The position numbers and the translations under genes are program-made. A stretch of 64,000 nt of DNA from Oscillospiraceae bacterium (GTDB lineage: Bacteria > Bacillota > Clostridia > Oscillospirales > Oscillospiraceae), in the NCBI GenBank assembly GCA_902791215.1, contig CADAUZ010000001.1, positions 86,001 to 150,000 of the forward strand. The letters are read 5' to 3'. A model generated the notes under the pieces. That model was not told the origin of the DNA, searched no databases, and saw only the letters and a program-made list of their open reading frames with translations. How positions within the stretch are numbered: position 1 is the first letter of the stretch; the number at the start of each line of letters is the position of its first letter. Below, one piece after another: positions 1 through 8,327 of the stretch.

Positions 1-414
1 CTCCATGCCGAAGAGGCTGATGCGGTCGGAGATCCAGGGGATCTGGGGATAGTTCTTGTTCAGACCGCCGGTGATGTACAGGGCGAGGTTCTGCAGCAGA
101 TAGCTCACGCCGATGGCAGAAATCATGACGGACATGCGCGGCGCGGACCTCAGCGGCTTGTAGGCCACGCGCTCGATGGTGAAGCCAAGCAGCACCGTCA
201 GGAGGATCATCAGCGGGATCGAGAGATAAAGCGGCAGGGAGGCCGAGAGATATACCATCATCAGGCCCGCCACCATGAACACATCGCCGTGGGCGAAGTT
301 AATCAGGCGCAGGATGCCGTAGACCATGGTGTAGCCGATGGCGATCAGCGCGTACTGCCCGCCCACCGAGATGCCGGAGATAATATAAGGGAGGGTCGTT
401 TTCAAAACATCCAT
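1..414 (-). CDS. livH: LivH-type branched-chain amino acid ABC permease (3' end outside window)
   Basis: The reverse strand encodes a 138-residue N-terminal piece starting MDVLKTTLPYIISGISVGGQ, with no stop before the window edge. It contains the GYTMVYGILRLINFAHGDVF stretch typical of LivH inner-membrane permeases, followed by hydrophobic helices. The ATG at 414 is preceded by an AGGAAGGAAA ribosome-binding site. It lies downstream of the livK-like binding protein gene in the same direction, so both should serve high-affinity import of Leu/Ile/Val or a related amino acid. The rest of the operon (livM, livG, livF) would lie beyond position 1. Assignment is firm; substrate is inferred from family only. 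Confidence 0.93.
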   Translation of the reverse strand, partial: MDVLKTTLPYIISGISVGGQYALIAIGYTMVYGILRLINFAHGDVFMVAGLMMVYLSASLPLYLSIPLMILLTVLLGFTIERVAYKPLRSAPRMSVMISAIGVSYLLQNLALYITGGLNKNYPQIPWISDRISLFGME

Positions 415-482
415 AAGCGGATTTCCTTCCTGTGGGGGATTTTATATATGCGTCCCGGATTAAGTGCGGTGTTTGGATTGAG

Positions 483-561
483 GCGTTTTACAGTTGGTAA
501 AACGCTAACCTACTTTTTCATATACATGCAAGTGCTGGCGGGAGCTGTGACCCCCGCCAGC
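483..561 (-). other. Two intercistronic hairpins between livK and livH
   Basis: Two perfect 9-bp inverted repeats lie in the gap: 534-542 with 553-561 (GCTGGCGGG arm) and 483-491 with 497-505 (GCGTTTTAC arm). On the minus strand neither is followed by a convincing U run. Such hairpins downstream of a binding-protein gene usually stabilise its mRNA or partly attenuate the permease genes, keeping the binding protein in excess. That role is inference. Confidence 0.6.
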
Positions 562-589
562 GAAGAAATCATTTGATTGATCCGGAAAC

Positions 590-1750
590 TCAGCCGACAG
601 TGGCGACGGACACGAAGTCCCAAACGCCGGTCTCGGTGTTGCACTGCTTGACAAAGGCGCTGTCACGCTTGGCATCGCCGATGTCGTCGAATGCGATTGC
701 GCCGGTCACGCCGGTGTAGGTGACGGAGGGCAGGACCTCGAGCACGTCGGCAGGATCGGTGGAGCCTGCGGCCTTGAGAGCCTCGAGAGCCACATAGTAG
801 GCGTCAAAGCCCATGACGGTCACGGCAGCCAGCTCGTCGTTGCCGCCGTTGTTGGCAAGGGCGGTGGCGTCGGAGTTGATCCAGGACTTGATGCCGGCGT
901 CAAACTCGGCATCCGCGCCTTCCTGGTAGAAGGTGGTCACGCAGATCTTGACATTGGTGCCCTTGGCAGCCTGGAGGATGACGTTGGAGTCCCAGGTGTC
1001 GCCGGCGAGGATGGGCATGCCCAGCGCCTGGGTGTCAGCCTTGGCAATGATCTGGGCGGCAGCCTCGGTGGAGACGGGAGAGAAGAACACATCGCAGCCC
1101 TGGTTCTGGGCGTTGGTGATGTAGGTGGAGTAGTCAGAGGTGCCTTCCGGGAACTGCTCATAGACGCAGTTGTCCTTGCCGAAGGCCTCGATGAAGTAGT
1201 TGCACAGACCGCCCGAGTAGTCGTCGCCCTGCTTGGCCAGGCAGTAGGCCTTGGTGGCGCCGAGCTCAGACTTGGCGAAGTTTGCAAGGACGGTGCCCTG
1301 GAAGGGATCGAGGAAGCAGATGCGGAAGTACACATCGCAGCCCGCGGTGACCTGGGGGTTGGTGCAGGTGACGCCGATGGCGGGTACGCCGGCAGCGTCA
1401 AAGGTGTCGCTTGCGGCGATGGAGACGCCGGAGCCGTAGGAGCCGAGGACCAGGGACACGCCGCTGGAGATCAGGGTCTGGGCCGCGGTGGGCGCCTTGT
1501 CATTGGAGGAGGCGTTATCAGCATAGATGAGCTCCACATCATAGGTGGTGCCGCCGATGTCGACGGTGGGGGTCAGGTGGTTTGCGTACTGCATGCCCAG
1601 GACCTCCTGCTTGCCGCCCGCGCCGTTGTCGCCGGACTGAGGCTCGAACACGCCGATTTTCACGACGGGGTTATCGGCATGGGCAACGCCGATAGAACAC
1701 AGGGCAAAGATCATGATCAGGGCCAGTGTTAAAGACAGAACCTTTTTCAT
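590..1750 (-). CDS. livK: Branched-chain amino acid ABC transporter substrate-binding protein
   Basis: This 386-residue exported protein has a signal peptide (MKKVLSLTLALIMIFALCSIGVAHA) and a type I periplasmic-binding-protein body beginning VVKIGVFEPQSGDNGAGGKQ. That opening and the length fit the LivK/Leu-Ile-Val-binding family (Peripla_BP_6). It would capture the amino acid outside the cell and hand it to LivH, encoded just downstream. The Cys at residue 18 is preceded by Leu, so it does not form a normal lipobox. Cleavage after AHA (residue 25) is more likely, which is unusual for a Gram-positive binding protein that normally needs a lipid anchor. The start has a GGGAGG site upstream. Confidence 0.93.
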   Translation of the reverse strand: MKKVLSLTLALIMIFALCSIGVAHADNPVVKIGVFEPQSGDNGAGGKQEVLGMQYANHLTPTVDIGGTTYDVELIYADNASSNDKAPTAAQTLISSGVSLVLGSYGSGVSIAASDTFDAAGVPAIGVTCTNPQVTAGCDVYFRICFLDPFQGTVLANFAKSELGATKAYCLAKQGDDYSGGLCNYFIEAFGKDNCVYEQFPEGTSDYSTYITNAQNQGCDVFFSPVSTEAAAQIIAKADTQALGMPILAGDTWDSNVILQAAKGTNVKICVTTFYQEGADAEFDAGIKSWINSDATALANNGGNDELAAVTVMGFDAYYVALEALKAAGSTDPADVLEVLPSVTYTGVTGAIAFDDIGDAKRDSAFVKQCNTETGVWDFVSVATVG

Positions 1751-1781
1751 TTTGTTTCCTCCCTTTTTTGAGTCCGTATTT

Positions 1782-1799
1782 CAAAGACAGCTGTCTTTG
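1782..1799. promoter_or_regulatory. Perfect 18-bp palindrome in the livK leader
   Basis: CAAAGACAG is followed directly by its own reverse complement. It lies between the livK -10 element and the ribosome-binding site, a position suited to an operator bound by a dimeric repressor. No regulator gene is adjacent, so the binding protein is unknown. Confidence 0.4.
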
Positions 1800-1814
1800 T
1801 TCTAACACATGTTT

Positions 1815-1843
1815 ATTATGCACGTTAAACCGTTAAATTGCAA
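1815..1843 (-). promoter_or_regulatory. Probable sigma-A promoter of livK
   Basis: On the minus strand TTGCAA (1838-1843) and CATAAT (1815-1820) are separated by 17 bp, about 65 bp upstream of the livK start. This matches a housekeeping promoter reasonably well. Confidence 0.55.
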
Positions 1844-1893
1844 TTGTGGCTTTTTTGAAAAATTTGAAGCAAATCTTTTCCTCTTTCGTCAAT

Positions 1894-3090
1894 TTAGACA
1901 ATGACCGTGCTTTTACGCCAATCCTCCCCGGGCACGTCGCGTTCTGCAGCGGGGCAGACCAGGCTGTACAGCTCATGGGCGTCCGCGCCGAGTTTGAACA
2001 CTTTTTGTGCCTTCAAACCAGCTCTTTTGATCTCTCCCGATTTGTTAATGACCGGAAGCGACGTTTTTCCCCGCAGCGACGCAAGGTGATTCCTTCCCCT
2101 CTCGCTCGAAGCGAGGACGCGGGCATAGGGCGGAGCGGTCTTTGTATCTTCTGCACAAAGGCCGAGAGCGGCACCGTACAGCATACGCCGCATACGGGCT
2201 GCGGTATACCGCTTGTTGGATGCCTCTTTTACGATTTCATCCACGCTCCCGCACTGCCACAGGGCGCGGTACAGACGACGGCCTGCGCCGCCGCCCGCGT
2301 CCGGCAGGTCATCAAATTCCTCCGGGGCGAGCCGGTACAGGCGTGACAGCAGCGCAGTTTCGAGCAGAAGCTTGTCCGGCGAATGGCCCGCCTGCATTTC
2401 GCGTGAGAATATGGCCATGGCTGGTTCCGGGATGTAAGCAGAGATATTCTCGCCGCCGCGCAGCAATTCGCGCAGGCACATGGCGGAGGGGTACTCCCCT
2501 TCCGTTTTGCTGTCGTGAGCGGCGCCCGCGCGGCGGATTGCAAGAGGCTCCATCCTTGCACCTGTTTTGGCTATTGCCTTGAGATACTCTACCGCGAGGA
2601 TGTCATTGGGGCTTGCAAGCAGCGCTGCCGCGTCACCCAATTCCTCCGCTGCCGCTGTCTGCCGTGCTCTGGCAAAGGAGAGCGTTTCGTCCGCATCCAT
2701 GAGGGCGCGGATGTGCTCCCGGGCTTCTTCGCCCGAGAGGAAGCCAGCGAGGGAGCACAGCGCCGCCGTGTCGGCGCTCTCGCTGCCGAAGCTGAGAGTG
2801 TCGCAGCCGAGGGCCGAGAGCAGGGACACCGATCCGAAGGCAAAGCCCTCGGCAGAGCTTAAGCACCAGGGCAGCGGCAGTTCGACCACGAGATCTGCCC
2901 CGCAGCGGCAGGCGGCCTCCGCGCGGGCAAACTTATCGAAGACCGCCGCCTCGCCCCGCTGCACAAAGTCCCCGGACATCACACAGGCCGTCACTGTGTC
3001 CGAACCGAGCAGGCGGCGGGTCTCCTGCAATTGGTAGAGGTGCCCGTTATGAAAGGGGTTATATTCACAGACGATACCGACTGTATGCAA
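1894..3090 (-). CDS. tmcAL: tRNA(Met) cytidine acetate ligase
   Basis: The 398-residue product carries the nucleotidyltransferase-type opening HTVGIVCEYNPFHNGHLYQL, with the HNGH motif of the TmcAL/YlbM family (older name DUF795). This enzyme activates acetate with ATP and acetylates the wobble cytidine of elongator tRNA-Met to ac4C. The reading frame is open further upstream, but homologues begin right before the VG(I/L)V strand. A TTG at 3090 is preceded by AAGGAGTG at good spacing, so TTG is chosen over the upstream ATG. It is divergent from ackA, which is fitting because both deal with acetate. Confidence 0.9.
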   Translation of the reverse strand: MHTVGIVCEYNPFHNGHLYQLQETRRLLGSDTVTACVMSGDFVQRGEAAVFDKFARAEAACRCGADLVVELPLPWCLSSAEGFAFGSVSLLSALGCDTLSFGSESADTAALCSLAGFLSGEEAREHIRALMDADETLSFARARQTAAAEELGDAAALLASPNDILAVEYLKAIAKTGARMEPLAIRRAGAAHDSKTEGEYPSAMCLRELLRGGENISAYIPEPAMAIFSREMQAGHSPDKLLLETALLSRLYRLAPEEFDDLPDAGGGAGRRLYRALWQCGSVDEIVKEASNKRYTAARMRRMLYGAALGLCAEDTKTAPPYARVLASSERGRNHLASLRGKTSLPVINKSGEIKRAGLKAQKVFKLGADAHELYSLVCPAAERDVPGEDWRKSTVIV

Positions 3091-3116
3091 GACCGAACAC
3101 TCCTTGAAAAATATCC

Positions 3117-3144
3117 TTGCTTTTTCCTGTAAATGTATTAGAAT
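3117..3144 (+). promoter_or_regulatory. Candidate ackA promoter
   Basis: TTGCTT (3117-3122) and TAGAAT (3139-3144) are spaced 16 bp apart in the divergent tmcAL-ackA gap, roughly 60 bp before the ackA start. The elements are imperfect. A second -10-like sequence (TACAAT, 3166-3171) is also present. Confidence 0.35.
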
Positions 3145-3202
3145 AGACACAGGCATATTTTATAGTACAATCGCAGCAATTACAATAGAAAGGGATATTA
3201 AC

Positions 3203-4399
3203 ATGAAAATTTTAGTCATCAACGCCGGCAGCTCCTCGCTCAAGTACCAGCTTATCGACATGGAGACCGAACAGGTCATGGCCAAGGGCCTTTGCGAACG
3301 CATTGGCATCGACGGTCACCTCAAGCACAGCCCCCTGGTCGGCGGCAAGCCCGTCTTCAATGAGGACGTCGCCATGCCCACCCACTCCGAGGCCATCGCG
3401 GCTGTCATCGACAAGCTCACGAGCGCGGAATACGGCGTTGTCAGTTCCATGAAGGAGATCGACGCTGTCGGTCACCGCGTGGTTCACGGCGGCGAGAAGT
3501 TTGCCTCCTCCGTCAAGATTGACGACGCGGTCATGGCCGCCATCGAGGAGTGCATACCCTTCGCCCCCCTGCACAACCCCGCCAACATCACCGGCATCAA
3601 GGCCTGCCGCGACGTGATGGGCGACGTGCCCATGGTCGCCGTGTTCGACACCGCCTTCCACCAGACCATGCCCGGCAAGGCCTATCAGTACGCTGTCCCC
3701 TATGACTACTACAAGAACGACGGCATCCGCCGCTACGGCTTCCACGGCACCTCCCACCGCTACGTCTCCGGCCGCTGCGCCGAGATGATGGGCAAGCCCA
3801 TCGAAGAGCTCAAGCTCATCTCCTGCCACATGGGCAACGGCTCCTCCATCTGCGCCATCGACGGCGGCAAGAGCGTAGACACCTCCATGGGCTTCACTCC
3901 TCTGGTGGGCCTGCCCATGGGCACTCGCTGCGGCGATCTCGACGCGGGCGTCATCCAGTTCATCATGAACAAGTACGGCATCGATATCAACGAGATGCTC
4001 AACATCCTCAACAAGAAATCCGGCGTGCTGGGTGTGTCCGGCGTGTCCAGCGACTTCCGCGATCTCTCCGCTGCCGCAGCTGAGGGCAACGAGCGCGCCC
4101 AGCTCGCCCTCGACATGTTCAGCTACTGGGTGGCCAAGGTCGCCGGCTCCTACGTCGCCGCCATGAACGGTGTGGACGCCATCATCTTCACCGCCGGTGT
4201 CGGCGAGAACGACAAGGATACCCGCGCCGCCATCGCCAAGTACTTCGGCTACCTCGGCGTCAAGATCGACGAGGCCGCAAACTCCAAGCGCGGCGAGGAC
4301 ATCATGATCTCCACCCCCGACTCCAAAGTCAAGGTCTTTGTCATCCCCACCAACGAAGAGCTTGTCATCGCACGCGACACCAAGGCCATCGTCGGCTGA
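3203..4399 (+). CDS. ackA: Acetate kinase
   Basis: The 398-residue protein starts MKILVINAGSSSLKYQLIDM, the phosphate-binding signature of the acetokinase family (ASKHA fold). It also carries GYGFHGTSHRYVS-like and CHMGNGSSICAIDGGKS segments that form the active site. It interconverts acetyl phosphate and acetate with ATP formation, the final step of fermentative acetate production. Pta is not in the window. The chosen ATG has an AGAAAGGG site 8 bp upstream, whereas the longer open frame has none. Length matches the family. Confidence 0.97.
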   Translation: MKILVINAGSSSLKYQLIDMETEQVMAKGLCERIGIDGHLKHSPLVGGKPVFNEDVAMPTHSEAIAAVIDKLTSAEYGVVSSMKEIDAVGHRVVHGGEKFASSVKIDDAVMAAIEECIPFAPLHNPANITGIKACRDVMGDVPMVAVFDTAFHQTMPGKAYQYAVPYDYYKNDGIRRYGFHGTSHRYVSGRCAEMMGKPIEELKLISCHMGNGSSICAIDGGKSVDTSMGFTPLVGLPMGTRCGDLDAGVIQFIMNKYGIDINEMLNILNKKSGVLGVSGVSSDFRDLSAAAAEGNERAQLALDMFSYWVAKVAGSYVAAMNGVDAIIFTAGVGENDKDTRAAIAKYFGYLGVKIDEAANSKRGEDIMISTPDSKVKVFVIPTNEELVIARDTKAIVG

Positions 4400-4417
4400 T
4401 TTTTCCGTAAATGCAGA

Positions 4418-4444
4418 GGCCGCACCGGACCGGTGCGGCCTTTT
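4418..4444 (+). terminator. Intrinsic terminator after ackA
   Basis: GGCCGCACCGG and its inverted repeat form a GC-rich stem (4418-4440) followed by TTTT, immediately after the ackA stop and before the ribosome-binding site of the next gene. Confidence 0.75.
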
Positions 4445-4470
4445 CCGAAACAGTACAAGGAGGTTTCCCA

Positions 4471-5403
4471 ATGCCCACATTTGTCGACTTTTACTTCCCC
4501 TCCAGCACCGGACGCAATACCATCCACGGCCTCAAGTGTCTGCCCGACGGCAAGCCCAGGGCCGTCGTTCAGATCGCCCACGGCATTGCCGAGCATATCG
4601 AGCGCTACCGCCCCTTCATGTCCTTCCTCGCCGAAAACGGCTATGTCGCGGTCGGCAACGACCATCTCGGCCACGGCAAGACCATCCGCATCCCCGAGGA
4701 GCAGGGCTTTTTTGCCGAGGAAAACGGCTGGGACTACGTTGTCGCAGACATGGACAACCTGCATGACATGATAAAGCGGGATTTCCCGAATGTCCCCTAT
4801 GTCTTCTTCGGCCACAGCATGGGCAGCTTTCTGACCCGCACCTATCTCATCAAGCACCCCGACAAGTACGACGCCGCCATCATCAGCGGCACCGGCCACC
4901 AGTCGCGCCTCATGGTCATCGGCGGTTACGTCGCATCCTGCTTCTTCGTGCTCAAGGACGGGGCCCATACCATCGGCACCACGCTCAATGACATTGCCTT
5001 CGGCTCCTACAACAAAGGCTATGAAAATCCCCGCACGATCTACGACTGGCTCAGCCGTGATCCTGCCGTGCCGGACGCATATGCAGCCGATCCCCTCTGC
5101 GGCTTCATCGCCACGAACGGTCTCTTCTGCGACATGATGTACGGCATCAAGTTCATTACCGATCAGGCCAACATCAATAAGATGAACAAGGAGCACCCCA
5201 TCTACTTCATGTCCGGCGACGCAGACCCCGTCGGTGAAAACGGCGAAGGGGTCAAGCGGGCCTACGAAGCCTTCTGCAAGGCAGGGCTGCACGATGTGTT
5301 CATCCGCCTCTACCCCGGCGGACGGCATGAGATGCTCAATGAGATCAACAAGGACGAGGTTTATCAGGATATTCTGACCTGGCTGAAGGAAAGGGTCGGA
5401 TAA
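4471..5403 (+). CDS. Alpha/beta hydrolase, lysophospholipase / monoacylglycerol lipase type
   Basis: The 310-residue protein belongs to the Hydrolase_4 (serine aminopeptidase S33, PldB-like) family. It has an oxyanion region AHGIAEHIERY, a nucleophile elbow GHSMG with Ser116, an acid Asp252 in GDADPVG and a His286 in GGRHEML. It has no signal peptide, so it acts in the cytoplasm, probably on monoacylglycerols or lysophospholipids. An AAGGAGGT site precedes the ATG at 4471. The gene follows ackA after a terminator and is closed by a strong bidirectional terminator. The exact substrate cannot be read from sequence. Confidence 0.88.
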   Translation: MPTFVDFYFPSSTGRNTIHGLKCLPDGKPRAVVQIAHGIAEHIERYRPFMSFLAENGYVAVGNDHLGHGKTIRIPEEQGFFAEENGWDYVVADMDNLHDMIKRDFPNVPYVFFGHSMGSFLTRTYLIKHPDKYDAAIISGTGHQSRLMVIGGYVASCFFVLKDGAHTIGTTLNDIAFGSYNKGYENPRTIYDWLSRDPAVPDAYAADPLCGFIATNGLFCDMMYGIKFITDQANINKMNKEHPIYFMSGDADPVGENGEGVKRAYEAFCKAGLHDVFIRLYPGGRHEMLNEINKDEVYQDILTWLKERVG

Positions 5404-5418
5404 TCCACATATTATAGC

Positions 5419-5450
5419 AAAAATGACGCTGCTTTTGCAGCGTCATTTTT
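5419..5450. terminator. Bidirectional intrinsic terminator
   Basis: A perfect 14-bp stem AAAAATGACGCTGC with a TTTT loop gives A/T runs on both flanks. It separates the convergent hydrolase gene and the ispH-rpsA fusion. Confidence 0.9.
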
Positions 5451-5463
5451 GTTTGTCGTTGAA

Positions 5464-7521
5464 TTACTCCTCGACCTCGGGGGCGATGCCGGAGGCGACA
5501 CCGTCTGCGGAGACCTCGTAAACCAGAGCGTCTTCCTCGGCGGCGGGTTCTTCCTCGTACGCTTCTTCAACCTCAACGGGCTGGACGGGCGCGGGCTCGG
5601 ACAGGGCGCGGATGGACAGGGAGATCTTGTGCTTCTCCTCGTCGATGGCGGTGATCTTGGCCTCGACCTCGTCACCAACAGTCAGCACGTCCTCGGGCTT
5701 GCCGATGCGGCGGTTGGCGATCTGGGAGATGTGGATCAGGCCGTCAACACCGGGCAGGACCTCGGCGAAGGCGCCGAAGGGCATGAGCTTGACGATCTTG
5801 ACGTTGGCGATATCGCCGACCTGGTAACGGCTGGTGAACTGGGTCCAGGGGTTGCCGTCGGGGTCCTTGTAGCCAAGGGAGATCTTACGCTTCTCTTTAT
5901 CGAAGCTGATGACGTAGACGTCGATCTCGTCGCCGACGGAGACAACCTCGGAGGGCTGGTGGATACGGCCCCAGCTCAGCTCGGAGACATGGACCATGCC
6001 GTCGATGCCGCCGATGTCGACGAAGGCACCGTAGCTGGTGAGAGACTTGACGACGCCGTGGTACTTCTTGCCGACTTCGATCTCGTTCCAGATGTTCTCG
6101 ATGCGCTCGCGGCGCTCGGCCTGGGCGACGCGGCGGATGGAGCCGACGACGCGCTTGCGGGCCTTGTTGACCTCGGTGATCTTGAGGCGGACGGTCTTCT
6201 TGAGAAGCTGGCTCAGCTCGGCATCGCGGGGCAGATCGGTCTGGGAAGCGGGGACGAACACGCGCACGCCCTTGACATTGACGACAACGCCGCCCTTGTT
6301 CTCTTCGGTGACAACACCCTCGAGAACAGCGCCGCTCTCGACGGCGTCCTCGATATCGGTCCACATCTTGGCGGCGTCCAGACGCTTCTTAGAAAGCATC
6401 GCGGTGCCTTCCACGTCGTTGACGCGGACGACAACAGCCTCGATGGTATCGCCGACCTTGACGGCGTCTTCGACCTTGATGCCGTCGTCGGTGAACTCGG
6501 ACGTGGGGATGAAGCCGGAATACTTGGTGCCGAGATCGACACTGATCTCAGTACCGGTAATCGCGACAACCAGGCCGGTTACCTTATCTCCATTATATAT
6601 TGTTTTTAGAGTCTCCTCCAGCATTTCATCGAAGGACATTTCCTTCTCAACTGTGGACTGCTCGTTTTTGATCTCGTCGCTCATTTTGTTTCTTACCTCC
6701 TTAATTATCCACGCAGGGGTCGATGCACCGGCAGTGAGGCCCACTGTGTCTGCGGCCTCAAGCCTGTCCAACTCGAGCTCCTCGGTACGCTCGATAAACT
6801 GGACGTTCTGGCAGTGCTCTGAACAGATCTGTGCGAGATGCACGCTGTTGGCACTGTGCTTTCCGCCGATGACGACCATTGCGTCACACTCCGAAGCAAT
6901 TCTCGCTGCTTCTTCTTGCCGCGTGGACGTAGCAAGACATATTGTATCAGATATTTTCGCATTTGTACATCTTTTTTTTATGAACAAACAACATTCGGTA
7001 AAATTACTGTGCGTCTGCGTCGTCTGCACCACCACAGTTATAGGTTTTTCCCAAGGATCAGGTTTGGATTTCAGCCATTTTTCCAGTTCTTCGGCATTTT
7101 CAAACACTTCATGTTCCCCGCACCAGCCGCATATCGCGTTGACCTCCGGGTGTGCGCGCATGCCGATGACGATGGTGAAGCGCCCTTCCTCCTTCGCGCG
7201 GGCCACAATTTTGTGGATTGCGCGCACCTTGGGACAGGTGGCGTCATGGATCTCGGCCCCCGCATGTTCGAGTGCTTCGTAGATCTCCGGGGCAACACCG
7301 TGGGCGCGGACCAGCACCCGTTCCCCCGCCTTGACATCCTCGGGACTCTGCACGACGCGCATGCCTTTTTCCTTGAGGGCGTTCACCACATCCTCATTGT
7401 GGATGAGCTCCCCGAGGCTTGCGCACGCGCCGTGCTCGTCGAGAAGCTTCATCGCCATGTCCACCGAGCGGCGCACCCCGAAACAGAAGCCCGCGCTCTC
7501 GGCCACGATCAGCTTTTTCAC
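5464..7521 (-). CDS. ispH: IspH (HMBPP reductase) fused to ribosomal protein S1
   Basis: The 685-residue protein joins two functions. Residues 1 to about 280 are IspH/LytB, the Fe-S enzyme that reduces HMBPP to IPP and DMAPP in the last step of the MEP isoprenoid pathway. The cluster ligands Cys13, Cys96 and Cys195 and active-site His41, His74, His124 and Glu126 are all present. From about residue 300 there are four S1 RNA-binding repeats, then an acidic tail. This fusion is known in Clostridia and is annotated there as ispH/rpsA. The start is GTG at 7521, overlapping the cmk stop by four bases, which implies translational coupling. Confidence 0.95.
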   Translation of the reverse strand: MKKLIVAESAGFCFGVRRSVDMAMKLLDEHGACASLGELIHNEDVVNALKEKGMRVVQSPEDVKAGERVLVRAHGVAPEIYEALEHAGAEIHDATCPKVRAIHKIVARAKEEGRFTIVIGMRAHPEVNAICGWCGEHEVFENAEELEKWLKSKPDPWEKPITVVVQTTQTHSNFTECCLFIKKRCTNAKISDTICLATSTRQEEAARIASECDAMVVIGGKHSANSVHLAQICSEHCQNVQFIERTEELELDRLEAADTVGLTAGASTPAWIIKEVRNKMSDEIKNEQSTVEKEMSFDEMLEETLKTIYNGDKVTGLVVAITGTEISVDLGTKYSGFIPTSEFTDDGIKVEDAVKVGDTIEAVVVRVNDVEGTAMLSKKRLDAAKMWTDIEDAVESGAVLEGVVTEENKGGVVVNVKGVRVFVPASQTDLPRDAELSQLLKKTVRLKITEVNKARKRVVGSIRRVAQAERRERIENIWNEIEVGKKYHGVVKSLTSYGAFVDIGGIDGMVHVSELSWGRIHQPSEVVSVGDEIDVYVISFDKEKRKISLGYKDPDGNPWTQFTSRYQVGDIANVKIVKLMPFGAFAEVLPGVDGLIHISQIANRRIGKPEDVLTVGDEVEAKITAIDEEKHKISLSIRALSEPAPVQPVEVEEAYEEEPAAEEDALVYEVSADGVASGIAPEVEE

Positions 7522-8216
7522 GCCTTCTCCTCCGGGCTCACGGCAAGATTATTGATGACGATCTCGCACAGGCGGCCGAAGGTCTCCTCGATGCTCATGC
7601 CGCCGCTGTCGACCTCGAATGCGTCCTCCGCCTTTTTAAGGGGCGCGGCGGCGCGGGTGGTATCCTGCTCGTCGCGCCGGATCATGTCGCGCAAAACTTC
7701 GTCAAAGCTCACGTCACTGCCCTTTTCCTTGAGCTCGTTATAACGGCGGCGTGCCCGCACCTCGGCCGAGGCGGTGAGGAAAATTTTGAGCTCCGCGTCC
7801 GGCAGGACGACGGTGCCGATGTCGCGCCCGTCCATGATGACGTTATTCTCGCGGGCAAATTTGCGCTGCATGTCCAGCAGGAAGCTCCGCACTCTGGGGT
7901 GTGCCGACACGTCCGAGGCGCACAGGGAGATCTCCGGCTCGCGGATTTCCCGGGAAACGTCCCGGCCGTTTAAGTACATGCACTGCTCGCCCTGCTCGTT
8001 ATAGCGGATGGCGATATCGAGCGTCGGGAGAAGGGCCATGACCGCGTCCTCATCCTTGCGGTCGATGCCCGCCTCGTAGCAGGCAAGGCCGAGCGTGCGG
8101 TAGATAGCCCCGGTGTCCACATAGAGAAAGCCGAATGCCTTGGCCAGGCGCTTGGCCATGGTGCTCTTTCCCACGCCGCTGGGGCCGTCAATGGCGATTG
8201 CGTTGAATCCGTTCAT
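7518..8216 (-). CDS. cmk: Cytidylate kinase
   Basis: The 232-residue protein begins MNGFNAIAIDGPSGVGKSTM with the P-loop, and contains DTGAIYR and MDGRDIGTVV motifs of (d)CMP kinase. It phosphorylates CMP and dCMP to the diphosphates with ATP. The ATG at 8216 has AAAAAGGAG upstream; the frame is open for 21 more codons that lack a binding site. It overlaps the downstream ispH-rpsA gene by GTGA, and cmk next to rpsA/ispH is a conserved arrangement in Firmicutes. Confidence 0.96.
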   Translation of the reverse strand: MNGFNAIAIDGPSGVGKSTMAKRLAKAFGFLYVDTGAIYRTLGLACYEAGIDRKDEDAVMALLPTLDIAIRYNEQGEQCMYLNGRDVSREIREPEISLCASDVSAHPRVRSFLLDMQRKFARENNVIMDGRDIGTVVLPDAELKIFLTASAEVRARRRYNELKEKGSDVSFDEVLRDMIRRDEQDTTRAAAPLKKAEDAFEVDSGGMSIEETFGRLCEIVINNLAVSPEEKA

Positions 8217-8327
8217 ATAATTTGCTCCTTTTTGAGTAGTACAGAGTAACAGAGCGCCATCGGCGCAATTGAAAATCATCGCAAAGCGATACCTTCACTC
8301 CACTTTTCACTTTACACTTTCCACTTT

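Noticed and set aside
3212..4480. 422-residue minus-strand frame opposite ackA
   Set aside because: ackA is clear on the plus strand; the antisense frame is low-complexity Val/Gly/Asp/His.
8280..8327. Tandem CACTTTTCACTTT sequence before cmk as a repeat array or CRISPR remnant
   Set aside because: It is a short degenerate pyrimidine run without spacer structure.
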